Positions 1 to 8,149 of a stretch of 64,000 nucleotides of DNA are shown here, piece by piece. The stretch comes from Bacteroidota bacterium (GTDB lineage: Bacteria; Bacteroidota; Bacteroidia; Cytophagales; Cyclobacteriaceae), in assembly GCA_018267215.1 (NCBI GenBank), contig JAFDYX010000020.1, forward strand, positions 182,413 to 246,412, read 5' to 3'. The number at the start of each line of letters is the position of its first letter. Within the stretch, counting starts at the first letter, position 1. Made by a program: the position numbers and the translations under genes. The notes below the pieces were generated by a model. That model did no database searches. It was not told where the DNA came from and was given only the letters and a program-made list of their open reading frames with translations.

Positions 1-533
1 TTTTTAAGGGCAGCGGCTACTCCTTTTCTGAAATTTTCTTCCGTTAGCTCCGGGTTTTTTTCAAAAAAAGAAACCGCCACAGATCGCCACACCATTTGGC
101 CTTTTGCTTTATCAGCCAAATCAATGATCAATGTTCCTTTGTTGACGATCAGTTCTTCGGGCTGCGCAAATTGCGGGCGCATCAGAAAAGGCTGGTCATC
201 GGTGCGATGCCATAAAATAGCCGTGTCGGTTTTAATAGACACATGTACATCCATCAGCAGGTCGGGTGTATTGGAGTTGTACTCAATCCCTTTGGCTTTC
301 ATTTCGGCTATGATAGCTTGTTGCATGAGTGATTTTATCAGCGAGTCATTAAAGTGCCGGGGTGCATTCATTCTAAACTCGCAACCCTCCAGCCAGCAAA
401 ATGTTTTATATTTTTTAAAATCTGTTTGGTGGTTGTAAGTAGTCTTCACCCGGATGGAACATCCGGCCACAAAAATTATAAGATACGCCAGGCCTAGTAA
501 CCTTTTCAGTACAGAGATATTAAATGATGCCAT
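1..533 (-). CDS. DUF4136-like lipoprotein, 3' end outside window
   Basis: Reading minus from the ATG at 533 gives an open frame to the window edge with no stop, so the C-terminus is missing. The N-terminus is a lipoprotein signal: a hydrophobic stretch (LLGLAYLIIFVAGC) ending in a VAGC lipobox, with Cys at about residue 25. The mature part has the pattern of DUF4136 proteins: a YNHQTDFKKYKTFCW segment after the Cys, and later LIVNKGTLIIDLADKAKGQMVWR followed by a region ending EENFRKGVAAALK. These proteins are usually anchored in the outer or inner membrane; their function is unknown. The family match is by recognition only. Confidence 0.75.
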   Translation of the reverse strand, partial: MASFNISVLKRLLGLAYLIIFVAGCSIRVKTTYNHQTDFKKYKTFCWLEGCEFRMNAPRHFNDSLIKSLMQQAIIAEMKAKGIEYNSNTPDLLMDVHVSIKTDTAILWHRTDDQPFLMRPQFAQPEELIVNKGTLIIDLADKAKGQMVWRSVAVSFFEKNPELTEENFRKGVAAALK

Positions 534-577
534 GAGATAAAAGTTGATCAATCTACATTGAAAATTTAGATATAATG

Positions 578-1765
578 TTATGCACTTTTCAATTCAATGC
601 GAAATGTTGTTCCGGTGTTTTCCTGCGAATCTTTTATAAAGATCTTCCCCTCGTGGTACATTTCAATAATCCGCTTGGCTAAAGTAAGGCCAAGCCCCCA
701 GCCGCGTTTTTTGGTGGTAAAGCCGGGCTTAAAAACATTGGCGATTATATTCTTAGGCATACCCCGGCCGGTATCGGAAACATCAATCAATACTTTGTTT
801 TCATTGCCGCGCAAAATTTTGATAGCGATGGTGCCGGTGCTGCCAATGGCATCTACCGCATTTTTGCACAGGTTTTCCAATACCCATTCAAACAAAGGCG
901 GATGAACCATGGCCTGGATGGATTCGGATAGTGCATACACTTCAATTTTTATTTTTGACGAAACACGTGGCTGCAGATAGCTAACCACACGGTTGACCAA
1001 CTGAAGAATATTTTCGCTCTTAAGCGAAGGGGTAGAGCCAATGCTGGAAAACCGCTCGGTAACAACCTGCAGTTTGCGGATGTCTTTCTCTAGTTCTTCT
1101 ACAATACCTTTGTTTTTTACTTGGGGGTCATCGCGCAATACTTCTATCCAGGCCATCAGCGAAGAAATGGGCGTGCCCAACTGATGGGCTGTTTCTTTGG
1201 TGAGACCCACCCACACTTGGTTTTGTTCTGCCGTGCGCGAGTAATTGAAAGCCAAATAAGAGATGAAACCAAAAATTGATAATACAAGAATCTGAATGTA
1301 GGGATAAGCTGTAAGTTCTGTCAGCAGAAAAGAATTTTTGTAGTACACATATTGTTTGCCGAATACTTCATGCGTTTCAGGATCTTTTAAAATGATTTCA
1401 ATAGCCGGATAAGTTTCTTTCATCTCCCGAAGCTCGCTGCGCAGGTATTCATATTTTTTATCCGTGCTCCAATGGTCGTTCAGGCTGATGTTGTTGTAAT
1501 AGAGGATAGAGTCTCTGCCATCTGTATTGATAATAGGGATGGAATTGTTTTTGTTGATAATTTCTTCTTGAATAAACTGGATGTCGTTTTGGGTGGAATT
1601 GATCGTGTACTCCAACGCGTGGGCAAATAATTTTACCTGGTCTTTTTCCCGTTCTTCCAGCCGGTTTACCAACATTTCTGTAAAGTAAATCGAGCCTATA
1701 CTGATGAACACCGACACGGCCAGAATGATCCATTTCAGGTTGGCGTTGTTTCGATAAAAATCCAT
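578..1765 (-). CDS. Membrane sensor histidine kinase (orphan)
   Basis: A 395-residue two-component sensor kinase. Two membrane helices (about residues 11-29 and 157-174) flank a short extracytoplasmic sensor region of about 125 residues with no domain I recognise. The dimerisation and phosphoacceptor helix carries KETAHQLGTPISSL with the candidate phospho-His at about residue 194. The ATPase domain has the N box (ENLCKNAVDAIG), the G1 box (DTGRGMP) and the F and G2 boxes (FKPGFTTKKRGWGLGL). No response regulator lies beside it; it follows the ABC permease gene on the same strand after a 78-nt gap, so it could be cotranscribed with the transporter. Its signal and partner cannot be told from here. 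Confidence 0.9.
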   Translation of the reverse strand: MDFYRNNANLKWIILAVSVFISIGSIYFTEMLVNRLEEREKDQVKLFAHALEYTINSTQNDIQFIQEEIINKNNSIPIINTDGRDSILYYNNISLNDHWSTDKKYEYLRSELREMKETYPAIEIILKDPETHEVFGKQYVYYKNSFLLTELTAYPYIQILVLSIFGFISYLAFNYSRTAEQNQVWVGLTKETAHQLGTPISSLMAWIEVLRDDPQVKNKGIVEELEKDIRKLQVVTERFSSIGSTPSLKSENILQLVNRVVSYLQPRVSSKIKIEVYALSESIQAMVHPPLFEWVLENLCKNAVDAIGSTGTIAIKILRGNENKVLIDVSDTGRGMPKNIIANVFKPGFTTKKRGWGLGLTLAKRIIEMYHEGKIFIKDSQENTGTTFRIELKSA

Positions 1766-1843
1766 CCCACAAATTACAAATTAAGCGCTGCAAATTACAA
1801 ATGAGCAAAATGCAGATGCCAGAGTTGGTACAAGAAGCAGCAG

Positions 1844-3190
1844 CTACTCGCGCATCATAAACCACTTCACCATTACACGCCAATTTACTTTGGTGCCGGT
1901 CATTAAAATGCCTACACGGTAAATCCGGCCGGCAATCCAGGTGGTGAGGATGAACCCTCCGATGAGCAACAACATGGAGAGAGCCAGTTGCCAGCCGGGC
2001 ACATCAAAGGCAATACGCCCCACCATTGCCACCGGAGAGGTGAAGGGGATGATGGACAGCCAGAAGCTGACCGGGCCGTGTGGATCGCGAAGGATAAACA
2101 TAAACAAACCCATGTAGCCGATCAGCAACGGAAGCGTAATGGGAAATTGAAACTGCTGCGACTCCTGAATTGACTCTACAGCCGAGCCTACTGCGGCAAA
2201 CAATGCTCCATACAAGAGGTAGCCTCCCAAAAAATAGAAAACAAAGACAAAAGCAATTTTGGCAAACGGTATTTCGCTTACGCTCTGCATCAACTCATTT
2301 ATTTTTACGTTGGGCTGTGCTTGTTGCTGCATAGCCTGCTTGACATCGTCATCTTTAATTTTTTTAGACACTTCTTCTATCATTTGTTTTTGGGGCATCT
2401 TTAAACCGAAGTAGCCGAGCACACCGGTTGAAAGAAAAGTGATAAGAATAATCCAAATCAGAAATTGTACCACCCCCACGGCCGCAATGCCAACAATTTT
2501 TCCCAGCATCAACTGAAAAGGTTTGACGGAAGACACAATCACCTCTACCACCTTAGAGGTCTTTTCGTCAATCACGCCTTGCATAATCTGGATGCCGTAC
2601 ACCAGTACAAAAATGTAAATCATAATACCCAGCGCAAAACCCATTCCGTAGAGTATTCCCGAGTTGCTCGATTTTTCCTCACCTGTATCAGATAGATTAA
2701 TCTGCTTTAAACTGATTTTTGTTTTCAGGTTTTTTAAAACTTCTTTATCAATTTTAAACTCCTGGAGTTTCAGGTCGCGCACGCGCTCTTCCAGCAGAGA
2801 TTCCAGATCTCCAACCTTTTCGATGCTGGGGTTTTCTTGTGTGTAGATGATGAGCCCATCGGGCTTATTAATATCAAATGCTGGCACGTACAGCAAGGCA
2901 AAGTATTTGGTTTCGTTGTAAGCCTTTTTGGCCTGCTCCAGTTTCAGTTGCAGGGGCACAAAATGAAACCGCTTGGTATTTTTGGCGCTGTCTAAATTAA
3001 ACTGGCCGCTTTCATCTACAACCATTACCGTATCGGGCTTGGCCGACTCAGCTTCTTTCATCATAATGTACACCAATCCACCAATAACAGCAGGAAAGAT
3101 GAGAGGCACCACAATGGTGGCAATCAGAAAAGATTTCTTTTTTACACGGATTAAAAATTCGCGCTGGATAATCAACCAAACTTTGTTCAT
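1844..3190 (-). CDS. ABC-2 type (NatB-like) ABC transporter permease
   Basis: A 448-residue integral membrane protein. One helix near the N-terminus (about residues 20-42, after a lysine-rich cytoplasmic start) is followed by a large extracytoplasmic domain of about 140 residues, then about five more helices from residue 185 on. The segment GIQIMQGVIDEKTSKVVEVIVSS is typical of the NatB branch of ABC-2 permeases. It starts 30 nt after the ATPase gene ends, so the two form a transporter unit. Family members export Na+ or drugs, but the substrate here is unknown. The C-terminal residues (about TKVNWRVMVKWFMMRE) overlap nothing. Confidence 0.88.
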   Translation of the reverse strand: MNKVWLIIQREFLIRVKKKSFLIATIVVPLIFPAVIGGLVYIMMKEAESAKPDTVMVVDESGQFNLDSAKNTKRFHFVPLQLKLEQAKKAYNETKYFALLYVPAFDINKPDGLIIYTQENPSIEKVGDLESLLEERVRDLKLQEFKIDKEVLKNLKTKISLKQINLSDTGEEKSSNSGILYGMGFALGIMIYIFVLVYGIQIMQGVIDEKTSKVVEVIVSSVKPFQLMLGKIVGIAAVGVVQFLIWIILITFLSTGVLGYFGLKMPQKQMIEEVSKKIKDDDVKQAMQQQAQPNVKINELMQSVSEIPFAKIAFVFVFYFLGGYLLYGALFAAVGSAVESIQESQQFQFPITLPLLIGYMGLFMFILRDPHGPVSFWLSIIPFTSPVAMVGRIAFDVPGWQLALSMLLLIGGFILTTWIAGRIYRVGILMTGTKVNWRVMVKWFMMRE

Positions 3191-3220
3191 AGGGGTAATG
3201 CTTGTGTGATAAGATATAAA

Positions 3221-4165
3221 TTATGCTTCTTGCAAATGTTTCTTCAGGGCTTCATCGCCCTCGCCTTTCACCAAGCTGATAAAAATATCAGACATGCTGG
3301 GCAACTGTTCCTGAAAACTAAACACTTCGGTCAGGTCAATCAGCTCGCGGATCAACTGGTTTCCTTTGATGTTTCCTTTAGCCTGAATGGTGGAAGTGTA
3401 CAGACCGTCTTCCAGAACAGATTGTTTTTTCAATTCATATTTTTCAGCCGGCAGCGTAAAATGATTTCCCCGGTGCTCAACAATAAAAGTATTCGATCGG
3501 TATTGTTCTTTTACCTGCTTCTTGGCTCCTTCCAGAATTTTTTTCGATTTATTGATGAGGGCAATATGGTCACACAGCGATTCTACTGTCTCCATGCGGT
3601 GGGTAGAAAAAATAATCGTGCTGCCGTTGGCTTTCAGTTCCAGGATCTTTTCGGTGATGAGTTGCGCATTGACCGGATCAAAACCCGAGAAAGGTTCATC
3701 GAGGATAATCAGTTTGGGTTCGTGCAGCACCGTGCTGATAAACTGCACCTTTTGTGCCATGCCTTTGCTGAGGTCTTCCACTTTTTTATTCCACCAATCT
3801 TTTACCTCAAATTTCTCGAGCCAAACTTTAATGCGAGCCAACGCTTCCTTGCGGCTTAATCCCTTTAGCTGAGCGAGATACAATAATTGGTCGCCCACTT
3901 TCATTTTTTTATAGAGCCCGCGTTCTTCCGGCAGGTAGCCGATTTTTTCTACATGAGCCGGCTTTAGTTTTTCCCCGAAGATGAAAATTTCTCCTTCATC
4001 GCGGTTGATGATCTGGTTGATAATGCGGATCAGGGTTGTTTTGCCCGCACCATTAGGTCCCAGCAGCCCAAAGATGGTTTGCTCTGGAATAGTGATGCTG
4101 ACTTTGTCGAGTGCAGTATGCTGGGCGTATCGTTTTGATACGTTGGTGGTAATTAAAGCTTCCAA
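3221..4165 (-). CDS. ABC transporter ATP-binding protein (NatA-like)
   Basis: Nucleotide-binding subunit for the downstream permease. It has Walker A (GPNGAGKTTL), the signature LSKGMAQKVQF, Walker B (LIILDEPFSGFDP) and the H-loop (STHRM), followed by a C-terminal extension of about 90 residues like DUF4162. The open frame extends upstream to a TTG at 4207. I place the start at the TTG at 4165 because the extra residues (MQIVIFVVHTNKKR) do not look like an ABC N-terminus and because a -7 box (TATTTTTG on the minus strand) lies inside that extension. This gives 314 residues beginning MEALITTNVSKRY. The start is inferred; the function as an ABC ATPase is clear. Confidence 0.9.
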   Translation of the reverse strand: MEALITTNVSKRYAQHTALDKVSITIPEQTIFGLLGPNGAGKTTLIRIINQIINRDEGEIFIFGEKLKPAHVEKIGYLPEERGLYKKMKVGDQLLYLAQLKGLSRKEALARIKVWLEKFEVKDWWNKKVEDLSKGMAQKVQFISTVLHEPKLIILDEPFSGFDPVNAQLITEKILELKANGSTIIFSTHRMETVESLCDHIALINKSKKILEGAKKQVKEQYRSNTFIVEHRGNHFTLPAEKYELKKQSVLEDGLYTSTIQAKGNIKGNQLIRELIDLTEVFSFQEQLPSMSDIFISLVKGEGDEALKKHLQEA

Positions 4166-4188
4166 ACGTTTTTTATTTGTGTGAACCA

Positions 4189-4196
4189 CAAAAATA
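4189..4196 (-). promoter_or_regulatory. Candidate -7 box for the NatA-like ABC gene
   Basis: Minus-strand TATTTTTG matches the Bacteroidota -7 consensus TAnnTTTG, 23 nt before the chosen TTG start. No convincing -33 box is visible at 17-19 nt further upstream. In AT-rich DNA single boxes can occur by chance. Confidence 0.4.
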
Positions 4197-4250
4197 ACAA
4201 TTTGCAAGCTAAGAGAACTACGAAAATGGTATTGTTAGTATGCGAGCAAC

Positions 4251-5144
4251 TCAATTATTTTCTTTGAAAATAATTTTACCCATAGAAACATCCAAGTCGA
4301 AGGTCAGGATGTTTTTTGCATTTTTAGAGTAGGCCGCGTTGGCAAATGTATTATCTCCTATTTTTTTCAGGTTGCGCGACAGGTTTACGCTGCACAGCCA
4401 CGAATCGGAAATGCGCACGATGACCGGAGTTTCCTGCGAGGGCAAATGGATAACTAAATTGCCGGCACCCACCGTGCCTTTGATGTGGTGTGCCATGACG
4501 GGCTTGTCGCTGAAGTCAAGGAGCATATTGCCGAAGCCCACATCGGCTAAAACATATTTAGACCGGGCAAGGTTTAGCTGCCGGGCGGCCACGCTGCCCA
4601 TATCTACCTTAATGGAAAAGGTGTCCATCTCAATTTTATTTTCGGTTTTTGTGCTGTACGAAACGTTAACATCGGCACTACCGGTATTGATTTTTAATTT
4701 ACTGATGGCTAAACCCGCCAAATCAATGTTAGAGTTGCCTAATCCATAATCGAGGTTGAGGGAGTAGGGAAGTTCTTCTGTCAGATAAACTTTCCAGAAT
4801 TTTTCGCTGGCTCTTTCGTAAGTACCAAAAACATGGTGCGATATTTTCCGGCCCACGCCCCGCTGGCTTTCCCGCTCGAGGGATAGTTTGATAACGCAGG
4901 TTTTACCTTTTATCTCATTGGAAAACGAGTGCGAATATTCTTCAATATCGAGGTTGCTGTAAACATTCAGGATATCATCATGTTCGCTGGGGCGGATAAA
5001 ACAATTGCCTGTTTTGGCTTTCAGGCTCAGATCTACACTATTGTATTGATCGGTTTTTTCTACCGTAAATTGCTTCTTCACCTGTGCCGCACCCGGCACG
5101 CTCAGCAACTTTACCAAAAGAATAGCTAACAGAAACTTGTCCAT
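4251..5144 (-). CDS. Secreted beta-rich protein of unknown function (DUF4097-like)
   Basis: A 297-residue protein with a Sec signal peptide (MDKFLLAILLVKLLSVPGAAQ, probable cleavage after AAQ). The rest alternates short hydrophobic strands with Asp, Asn and Gly turns (for example LDYGLGNSNIDLAGLAISKLKINTGSADVNVSY), the pattern of the parallel beta repeats in DUF4097/DUF2807 'adhesin-like' proteins. I do not see catalytic motifs. It lies alone between the ABC transporter and dnaJ on the same strand, with more than 100 nt to dnaJ. The family assignment is tentative; 'secreted beta-structured protein' is what the sequence shows. Confidence 0.65.
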   Translation of the reverse strand: MDKFLLAILLVKLLSVPGAAQVKKQFTVEKTDQYNSVDLSLKAKTGNCFIRPSEHDDILNVYSNLDIEEYSHSFSNEIKGKTCVIKLSLERESQRGVGRKISHHVFGTYERASEKFWKVYLTEELPYSLNLDYGLGNSNIDLAGLAISKLKINTGSADVNVSYSTKTENKIEMDTFSIKVDMGSVAARQLNLARSKYVLADVGFGNMLLDFSDKPVMAHHIKGTVGAGNLVIHLPSQETPVIVRISDSWLCSVNLSRNLKKIGDNTFANAAYSKNAKNILTFDLDVSMGKIIFKENN

Positions 5145-5269
5145 AACCGCTTCTTACGTCAGGCAAGGGCCAAAGTTGCCTATATGTAAGTAAGGTTAAT
5201 TTTTTGTTAAAAAATAATGACCCGTGAGGCGGTTATACGGTAGCCGGAAAGAAAAAGTTACACCTTTTT

Positions 5270-6385
5270 CTATCCAAAATATTCTTTCATCCGCTCGAAA
5301 AAGCCCTTTTCACCGGCTTCGGGGTGGGGCTGAAAGTTAGGGGAGGAGCGCAACGACTCTACTTTAGCCTTTTCTTCGGCTGTAAGTTTTTTGGGTATCC
5401 ACACGTTTACATAAATCAGTTGGTCGCCTTGACCGTAGCCGTTGATGTCTTTGATCCCCTTGCCGCGCAGGCGCAATATTTTGCCGCTTTGGGTGCCCGC
5501 GTCTATTTTTACGCGCACCTTTCCGCTGATGGAAGGTACTTCTACAGTAGTTCCTAAGGCGGCATCAATAAAACTGATGTGCAGGTCGTACACCACATTG
5601 TTGCCGTCTCGCTTTAGGTTGGGATTTTCAATTTCTTCTATGAGGATGATCAGGTCTCCGGCTATGCCGCCACCGGGCGCATCGTTTCCTTTGCCCGACA
5701 TAGAAAGTTGCATGCCATCGGCTACACCTGCCGGTATTTTTACGGAGAGTGTATCTTCTTTTGAAACCAGGCCGGAGCTATCCACACCGGCAGGCCGCTT
5801 GTCTATCAGTTGGCCGACTCCGTTGCACGTAGGGCAGGTGGTGGTAGATACCATTTGCCCCAACATGGTGTTAACCACTTTTCGTATTTGCCCTTGCCCT
5901 TGGCAGGTGTTGCAGTTTTTGTAGGTAACACCCTCGGCCTGCACCAGCCTGTTTACTTTTATTTTTTTCTCTACTCCGTTGGAGATTTCATCTAATGTCA
6001 ATTTCAACTTAATGCGCAGGTTGGAGCCTTTGCGTTGGCGTGTGCGCCCGCCTCCGCCTCCGCCAAAGAAACTTTCAAACCCGCCTCCTCCAAAAATATC
6101 GCCAAACTGACTGAAGATGTCATCCATGTTCATCTCGTGGGTTTGGTAGCCACCACCACCGGGGCGCGAGTGCCCGAACCGGTCGTACTGCGCGCGTTTG
6201 TTGGCATCGCTCAACACCTCGTAGGCTTCGGCAGCTTCCTTAAATTTTTCCTCTGCTTCTTTGTTGCCCGGATTTTTATCAGGGTGATATTGGATGGCTA
6301 ATTTGCGATAAGCCTTTTTTAATTCTTCTGCTGTAGCACTCTTGCTTACGCCCAGTATTTCGTAGTAGTCTCTTTTGGTTGACAT
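5270..6385 (-). CDS. dnaJ: Co-chaperone DnaJ with reduced zinc-binding domain
   Basis: The J-domain protein that stimulates DnaK ATPase and delivers unfolded clients. The J domain occupies residues 1-70 with HPD at 34-36, followed by a Gly/Phe-rich linker (about 73-115), a cysteine region and the C-terminal client-binding domains. The cysteine region is unusual: only two CxxCxGxG repeats are present (C158/C161 and C184/C187) where classical DnaJ has four. The positions of repeats 1 and 4 read VTYKNC-adjacent and [10 protein letters not shown], so zinc centre I appears lost and centre II retained. Length 371 is normal. It is last in a grpE-4HB-dnaJ block and starts 7 nt after the inserted gene. 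Confidence 0.95.
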   Translation of the reverse strand: MSTKRDYYEILGVSKSATAEELKKAYRKLAIQYHPDKNPGNKEAEEKFKEAAEAYEVLSDANKRAQYDRFGHSRPGGGGYQTHEMNMDDIFSQFGDIFGGGGFESFFGGGGGGRTRQRKGSNLRIKLKLTLDEISNGVEKKIKVNRLVQAEGVTYKNCNTCQGQGQIRKVVNTMLGQMVSTTTCPTCNGVGQLIDKRPAGVDSSGLVSKEDTLSVKIPAGVADGMQLSMSGKGNDAPGGGIAGDLIILIEEIENPNLKRDGNNVVYDLHISFIDAALGTTVEVPSISGKVRVKIDAGTQSGKILRLRGKGIKDINGYGQGDQLIYVNVWIPKKLTAEEKAKVESLRSSPNFQPHPEAGEKGFFERMKEYFG

Positions 6386-6391
6386 AGGAGG

Positions 6392-6412
6392 TTAGAGGTT
6401 GGATGTTTGACG
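6392..6412. repeat. Imperfect inverted repeat, right copy, bounding the 4HB gene
   Basis: Plus-strand TTAGAGGTTGGATGTTTGACG. The minus-strand reading of 6787-6807 is TTAGAAGTTGGAAGTTAGAAG, identical at 17 of 21 positions. This copy contains the stop codon of the four-helix-bundle gene. The pair marks the ends of the inserted stretch between grpE and dnaJ. Confidence 0.6.
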
Positions 6413-6784
6413 TTGGATGGATTGAGTTTTCCAATTCTGATGGAGTTTTGTCAACATTCTTCCAACTTGATAAATTTTTTGGGTCAATGAATTCAGTTTA
6501 TTTTCATCAATGTAATTACAATCTTTAGCAAATTGAATCCAGTTCTGAACTTCAGCAACTGAACCCAGTGCATCTACCAAATGAAGCTTAAATTTTTTTT
6601 CGTAAACCCTTTTCGCCCAACCTTCAGCGATGTTGCTGCTTATCGATCTCGAAGATATGATTAGTTGAGAAGTTAGAGAATAGGTTTCCTCTTTCGGAAA
6701 TTCTTTTGACAATATGAATATCTCCATCGCCAAAGAATACGATAAATTGTAAACGTCTAAATCTTTATACGACTTAATCATCAA
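6392..6784 (-). CDS. Four-helix-bundle (23S rRNA IVS / S23-like) protein
   Basis: A 130-residue, almost all-helical protein of the four-helix-bundle family first known from intervening sequences in 23S rRNA genes. Hallmarks are the start KSYKDLDVYNLSYSLAMEIF, the middle LTSQLIISSRSISSNIAEGWAKR, and FKLHLVDALGSVAEVQNWIQFAKD. No enzymatic motif is present; the biochemical role is unknown, and relatives include the accessory bAvd proteins of diversity-generating retroelements. It interrupts the grpE-dnaJ pair, and its boundaries coincide with imperfect inverted repeats, which suggests it arrived as a cassette. Start could be Met1 or Met2 (MMIKSYKDL). Confidence 0.9.
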   Translation of the reverse strand: MMIKSYKDLDVYNLSYSLAMEIFILSKEFPKEETYSLTSQLIISSRSISSNIAEGWAKRVYEKKFKLHLVDALGSVAEVQNWIQFAKDCNYIDENKLNSLTQKIYQVGRMLTKLHQNWKTQSIQRQTSNL

Positions 6785-6786
6785 AT

Positions 6787-6807
6787 CTTCTAACTTCCAA
6801 CTTCTAA
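6787..6807. repeat. Imperfect inverted repeat, left copy, bounding the 4HB gene
   Basis: Partner of the repeat at 6392-6412. It overlaps the grpE stop codon (TAG at 6804-6806 on the minus strand), so the insertion, if real, happened exactly at the end of grpE and may have supplied its stop. Confidence 0.6.
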
Positions 6808-7370
6808 TTTCCCACTACTACTTTAGCAAAGCGAATAACTTTTTCGCCCAGTAAATATCCTTTTTCCAACACATCTACAATTTTGCCTTTCAGTTGGTCG
6901 TTGGGTGCAGGTATTTGGGTAACTGCCTCATGCAGGTCGAGGTTAAAATCAGAGCCCGGGCTGATGTCCATTGCCTTCACGCTGTATTGTTCTAATACCT
7001 TTTTGAATTTATTTTGGATCAGGATAAAGCCTTCCCATTCTTTATCATTTTTTTCTTTCCATGATTTTTCGGCACGTTCAAAATCATCTACCACAGGTAA
7101 CAAGGCTTTTAATAGTTGCTCGTTGGCCGATGAGATAAGATCGAGTTTTTCTTTGGCGTTGCGTTTGCGGAAGTTGTCAAATTCGGCATAGAGGCGCACA
7201 TATTTGTCTTTGGCTTCTGCCAATTCGTCTTGCATCTTTTTAGAAGGGTCGTTTGAGCCCTCCTTTTTCTCTTCGGTAGCAGGCTCCGAACTTTGCTGCG
7301 GAGTGCCTTCAGGCATGGATTCTTCGTGTTTTTCCAATTCGGGTTCAGGGTGAACGGTATTTTCCATCAC
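6804..7370 (-). CDS. grpE: Nucleotide exchange factor GrpE
   Basis: Releases ADP from DnaK and so resets the Hsp70 cycle. The 188 residues comprise a charged, low-complexity N-terminus (about 1-45, rich in Glu, Pro and Ser), a long coiled coil with the family segment KDKYVRLYAEFDNFRKRNAKEK, and the C-terminal beta domain with HEAVTQIPAPND and the signature VDVLEKGYLLGEKVIRFAKVVVG. Its upstream region carries an 18-nt element shared with dnaK. Translation may begin at either of two adjacent Met codons (MMENTV). Confidence 0.95.
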   Translation of the reverse strand: MMENTVHPEPELEKHEESMPEGTPQQSSEPATEEKKEGSNDPSKKMQDELAEAKDKYVRLYAEFDNFRKRNAKEKLDLISSANEQLLKALLPVVDDFERAEKSWKEKNDKEWEGFILIQNKFKKVLEQYSVKAMDISPGSDFNLDLHEAVTQIPAPNDQLKGKIVDVLEKGYLLGEKVIRFAKVVVGN

Positions 7371-7394
7371 TTCATTATTAGATTCAGCTGCATG

Positions 7395-7412
7395 ATGACA
7401 AGAATTTTGCCA
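7395..7412 (-). promoter_or_regulatory. Putative sigma-54-like promoter of grpE, shared with dnaK
   Basis: The minus strand reads TGGCAAAATTCTTGTCAT. The dnaK upstream region has TGGCACAAGGATTGTCAT (45720-45737); 14 of 18 positions agree, including TGGCA, A at 7-8 and TTGTCAT. The GG-N10-GT spacing resembles a -24/-12 sigma-54 promoter with GT in place of the usual GC at -12. It lies 25-42 nt before the grpE start. Upstream on the minus strand are CTGAC and CTGTCA blocks that also occur in front of dnaK. Confidence 0.5.
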
Positions 7413-7485
7413 AGAATGGAATGTGTGACAGGTTGGCGTTGTAATGTCCGTCAGGCCAATTGTTATTTTTTGGTATATTCATCAA

Positions 7486-8124
7486 ATGGATAAGATGAAT
7501 GACTACCATATTCCATTAATAGCTGACCAGTTTTATCATCTATTCAACAGAGCAGTTGGCAGTGATAAACTTTTTCGCGAAGATGAGAACTATAATTACT
7601 TCTTAGGGAAGTTTAAGCAATACATTCTTCCTGTTGCAGATGTCTTTGCATATTCATTACTGCCTAATCATTTTCATCTGCTGATTAGAATAAAGACGGA
7701 TCGGGAATTGATGGATCATTTTCTGTTGAAAAAAAGAAAGGCCTTTAATGAGCAGTTTGATTCTCTTCCAGGTTTTGTGATGGAGCAATTTAGCAACTGG
7801 TTGAATGGGTATGCTAAAGCATTCAATAAAATGTATAATAGGAAAGGAAGCTTGTTTATTGATTATCTGAAACGTAGCGAAGCTAAAGAGGATAGTGACA
7901 TCACTTCATTTATTTTTTACATTCATAAAAATGCTGTACATCACGGATTGACTAAGAAAATAGGTGAATGGTCTTACGACAGCTACAAGTCAATCATTAG
8001 CAGTCTTCCAACTTCATTGAAGAGAAATGAGGTTGTCGACTGGTTTGGTTCGATTGAACAATTTATTAGATTTCATAGTCAGCCAATTGAATTGAAGTTT
8101 CCTGAGTTGGAGTCAGGCCTATAA
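7486..8124 (+). CDS. REP-associated tyrosine transposase (RAYT), Y1/IS200-like
   Basis: About 212 residues from the ATG at 7486; the frame stays open upstream to 7444, and a second Met is at 7495. It has the HUH nuclease motif in LLPNHFHLLIRI and a candidate catalytic Tyr downstream in FNKMYNRKGSLF, the arrangement of single-copy RAYT proteins related to IS200/IS605 transposases. RAYTs cleave and join single-stranded DNA at palindromic REP sequences. No second transposon gene or obvious left end is seen, but its stop codon lies inside a near-perfect 30-bp palindrome. It sits between divergent grpE and convergent obg, so it breaks no visible gene. Confidence 0.85.
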   Translation: MDKMNDYHIPLIADQFYHLFNRAVGSDKLFREDENYNYFLGKFKQYILPVADVFAYSLLPNHFHLLIRIKTDRELMDHFLLKKRKAFNEQFDSLPGFVMEQFSNWLNGYAKAFNKMYNRKGSLFIDYLKRSEAKEDSDITSFIFYIHKNAVHHGLTKKIGEWSYDSYKSIISSLPTSLKRNEVVDWFGSIEQFIRFHSQPIELKFPELESGL

Positions 8125-8145
8125 AGTTTATAAACCTTATAGGTC
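8116..8145. repeat. 30-bp near-perfect palindrome, REP-like, at RAYT 3' end
   Basis: The sequence starts GGCCTATAAAG, has TTTATAAA at its centre and ends CCTTATAGGTC; it equals its own reverse complement except at two symmetric pairs (positions 2/29 and 10/21), both transitions that leave one strand with G-U pairs. The stop codon of the transposase (8122-8124) lies inside it. It may be the recognition palindrome of the RAYT, a bidirectional terminator between the convergent RAYT and obg genes, or both. Confidence 0.65.
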
Positions 8146-8149
8146 TTCT

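Noticed and set aside
1458-1883. 141-codon minus-strand frame
   Set aside because: Overlaps the histidine kinase in another frame; rich in Arg, Gln and His with no domain pattern.
3206-3859. 217-codon plus-strand frame
   Set aside because: Antisense shadow of the NatA-like ATPase gene.
5251-5270. GAAAAAG/CTTTTTC inverted repeat after dnaJ as a terminator
   Set aside because: A/T-rich stem without a following T-run on the minus strand; too weak to call.
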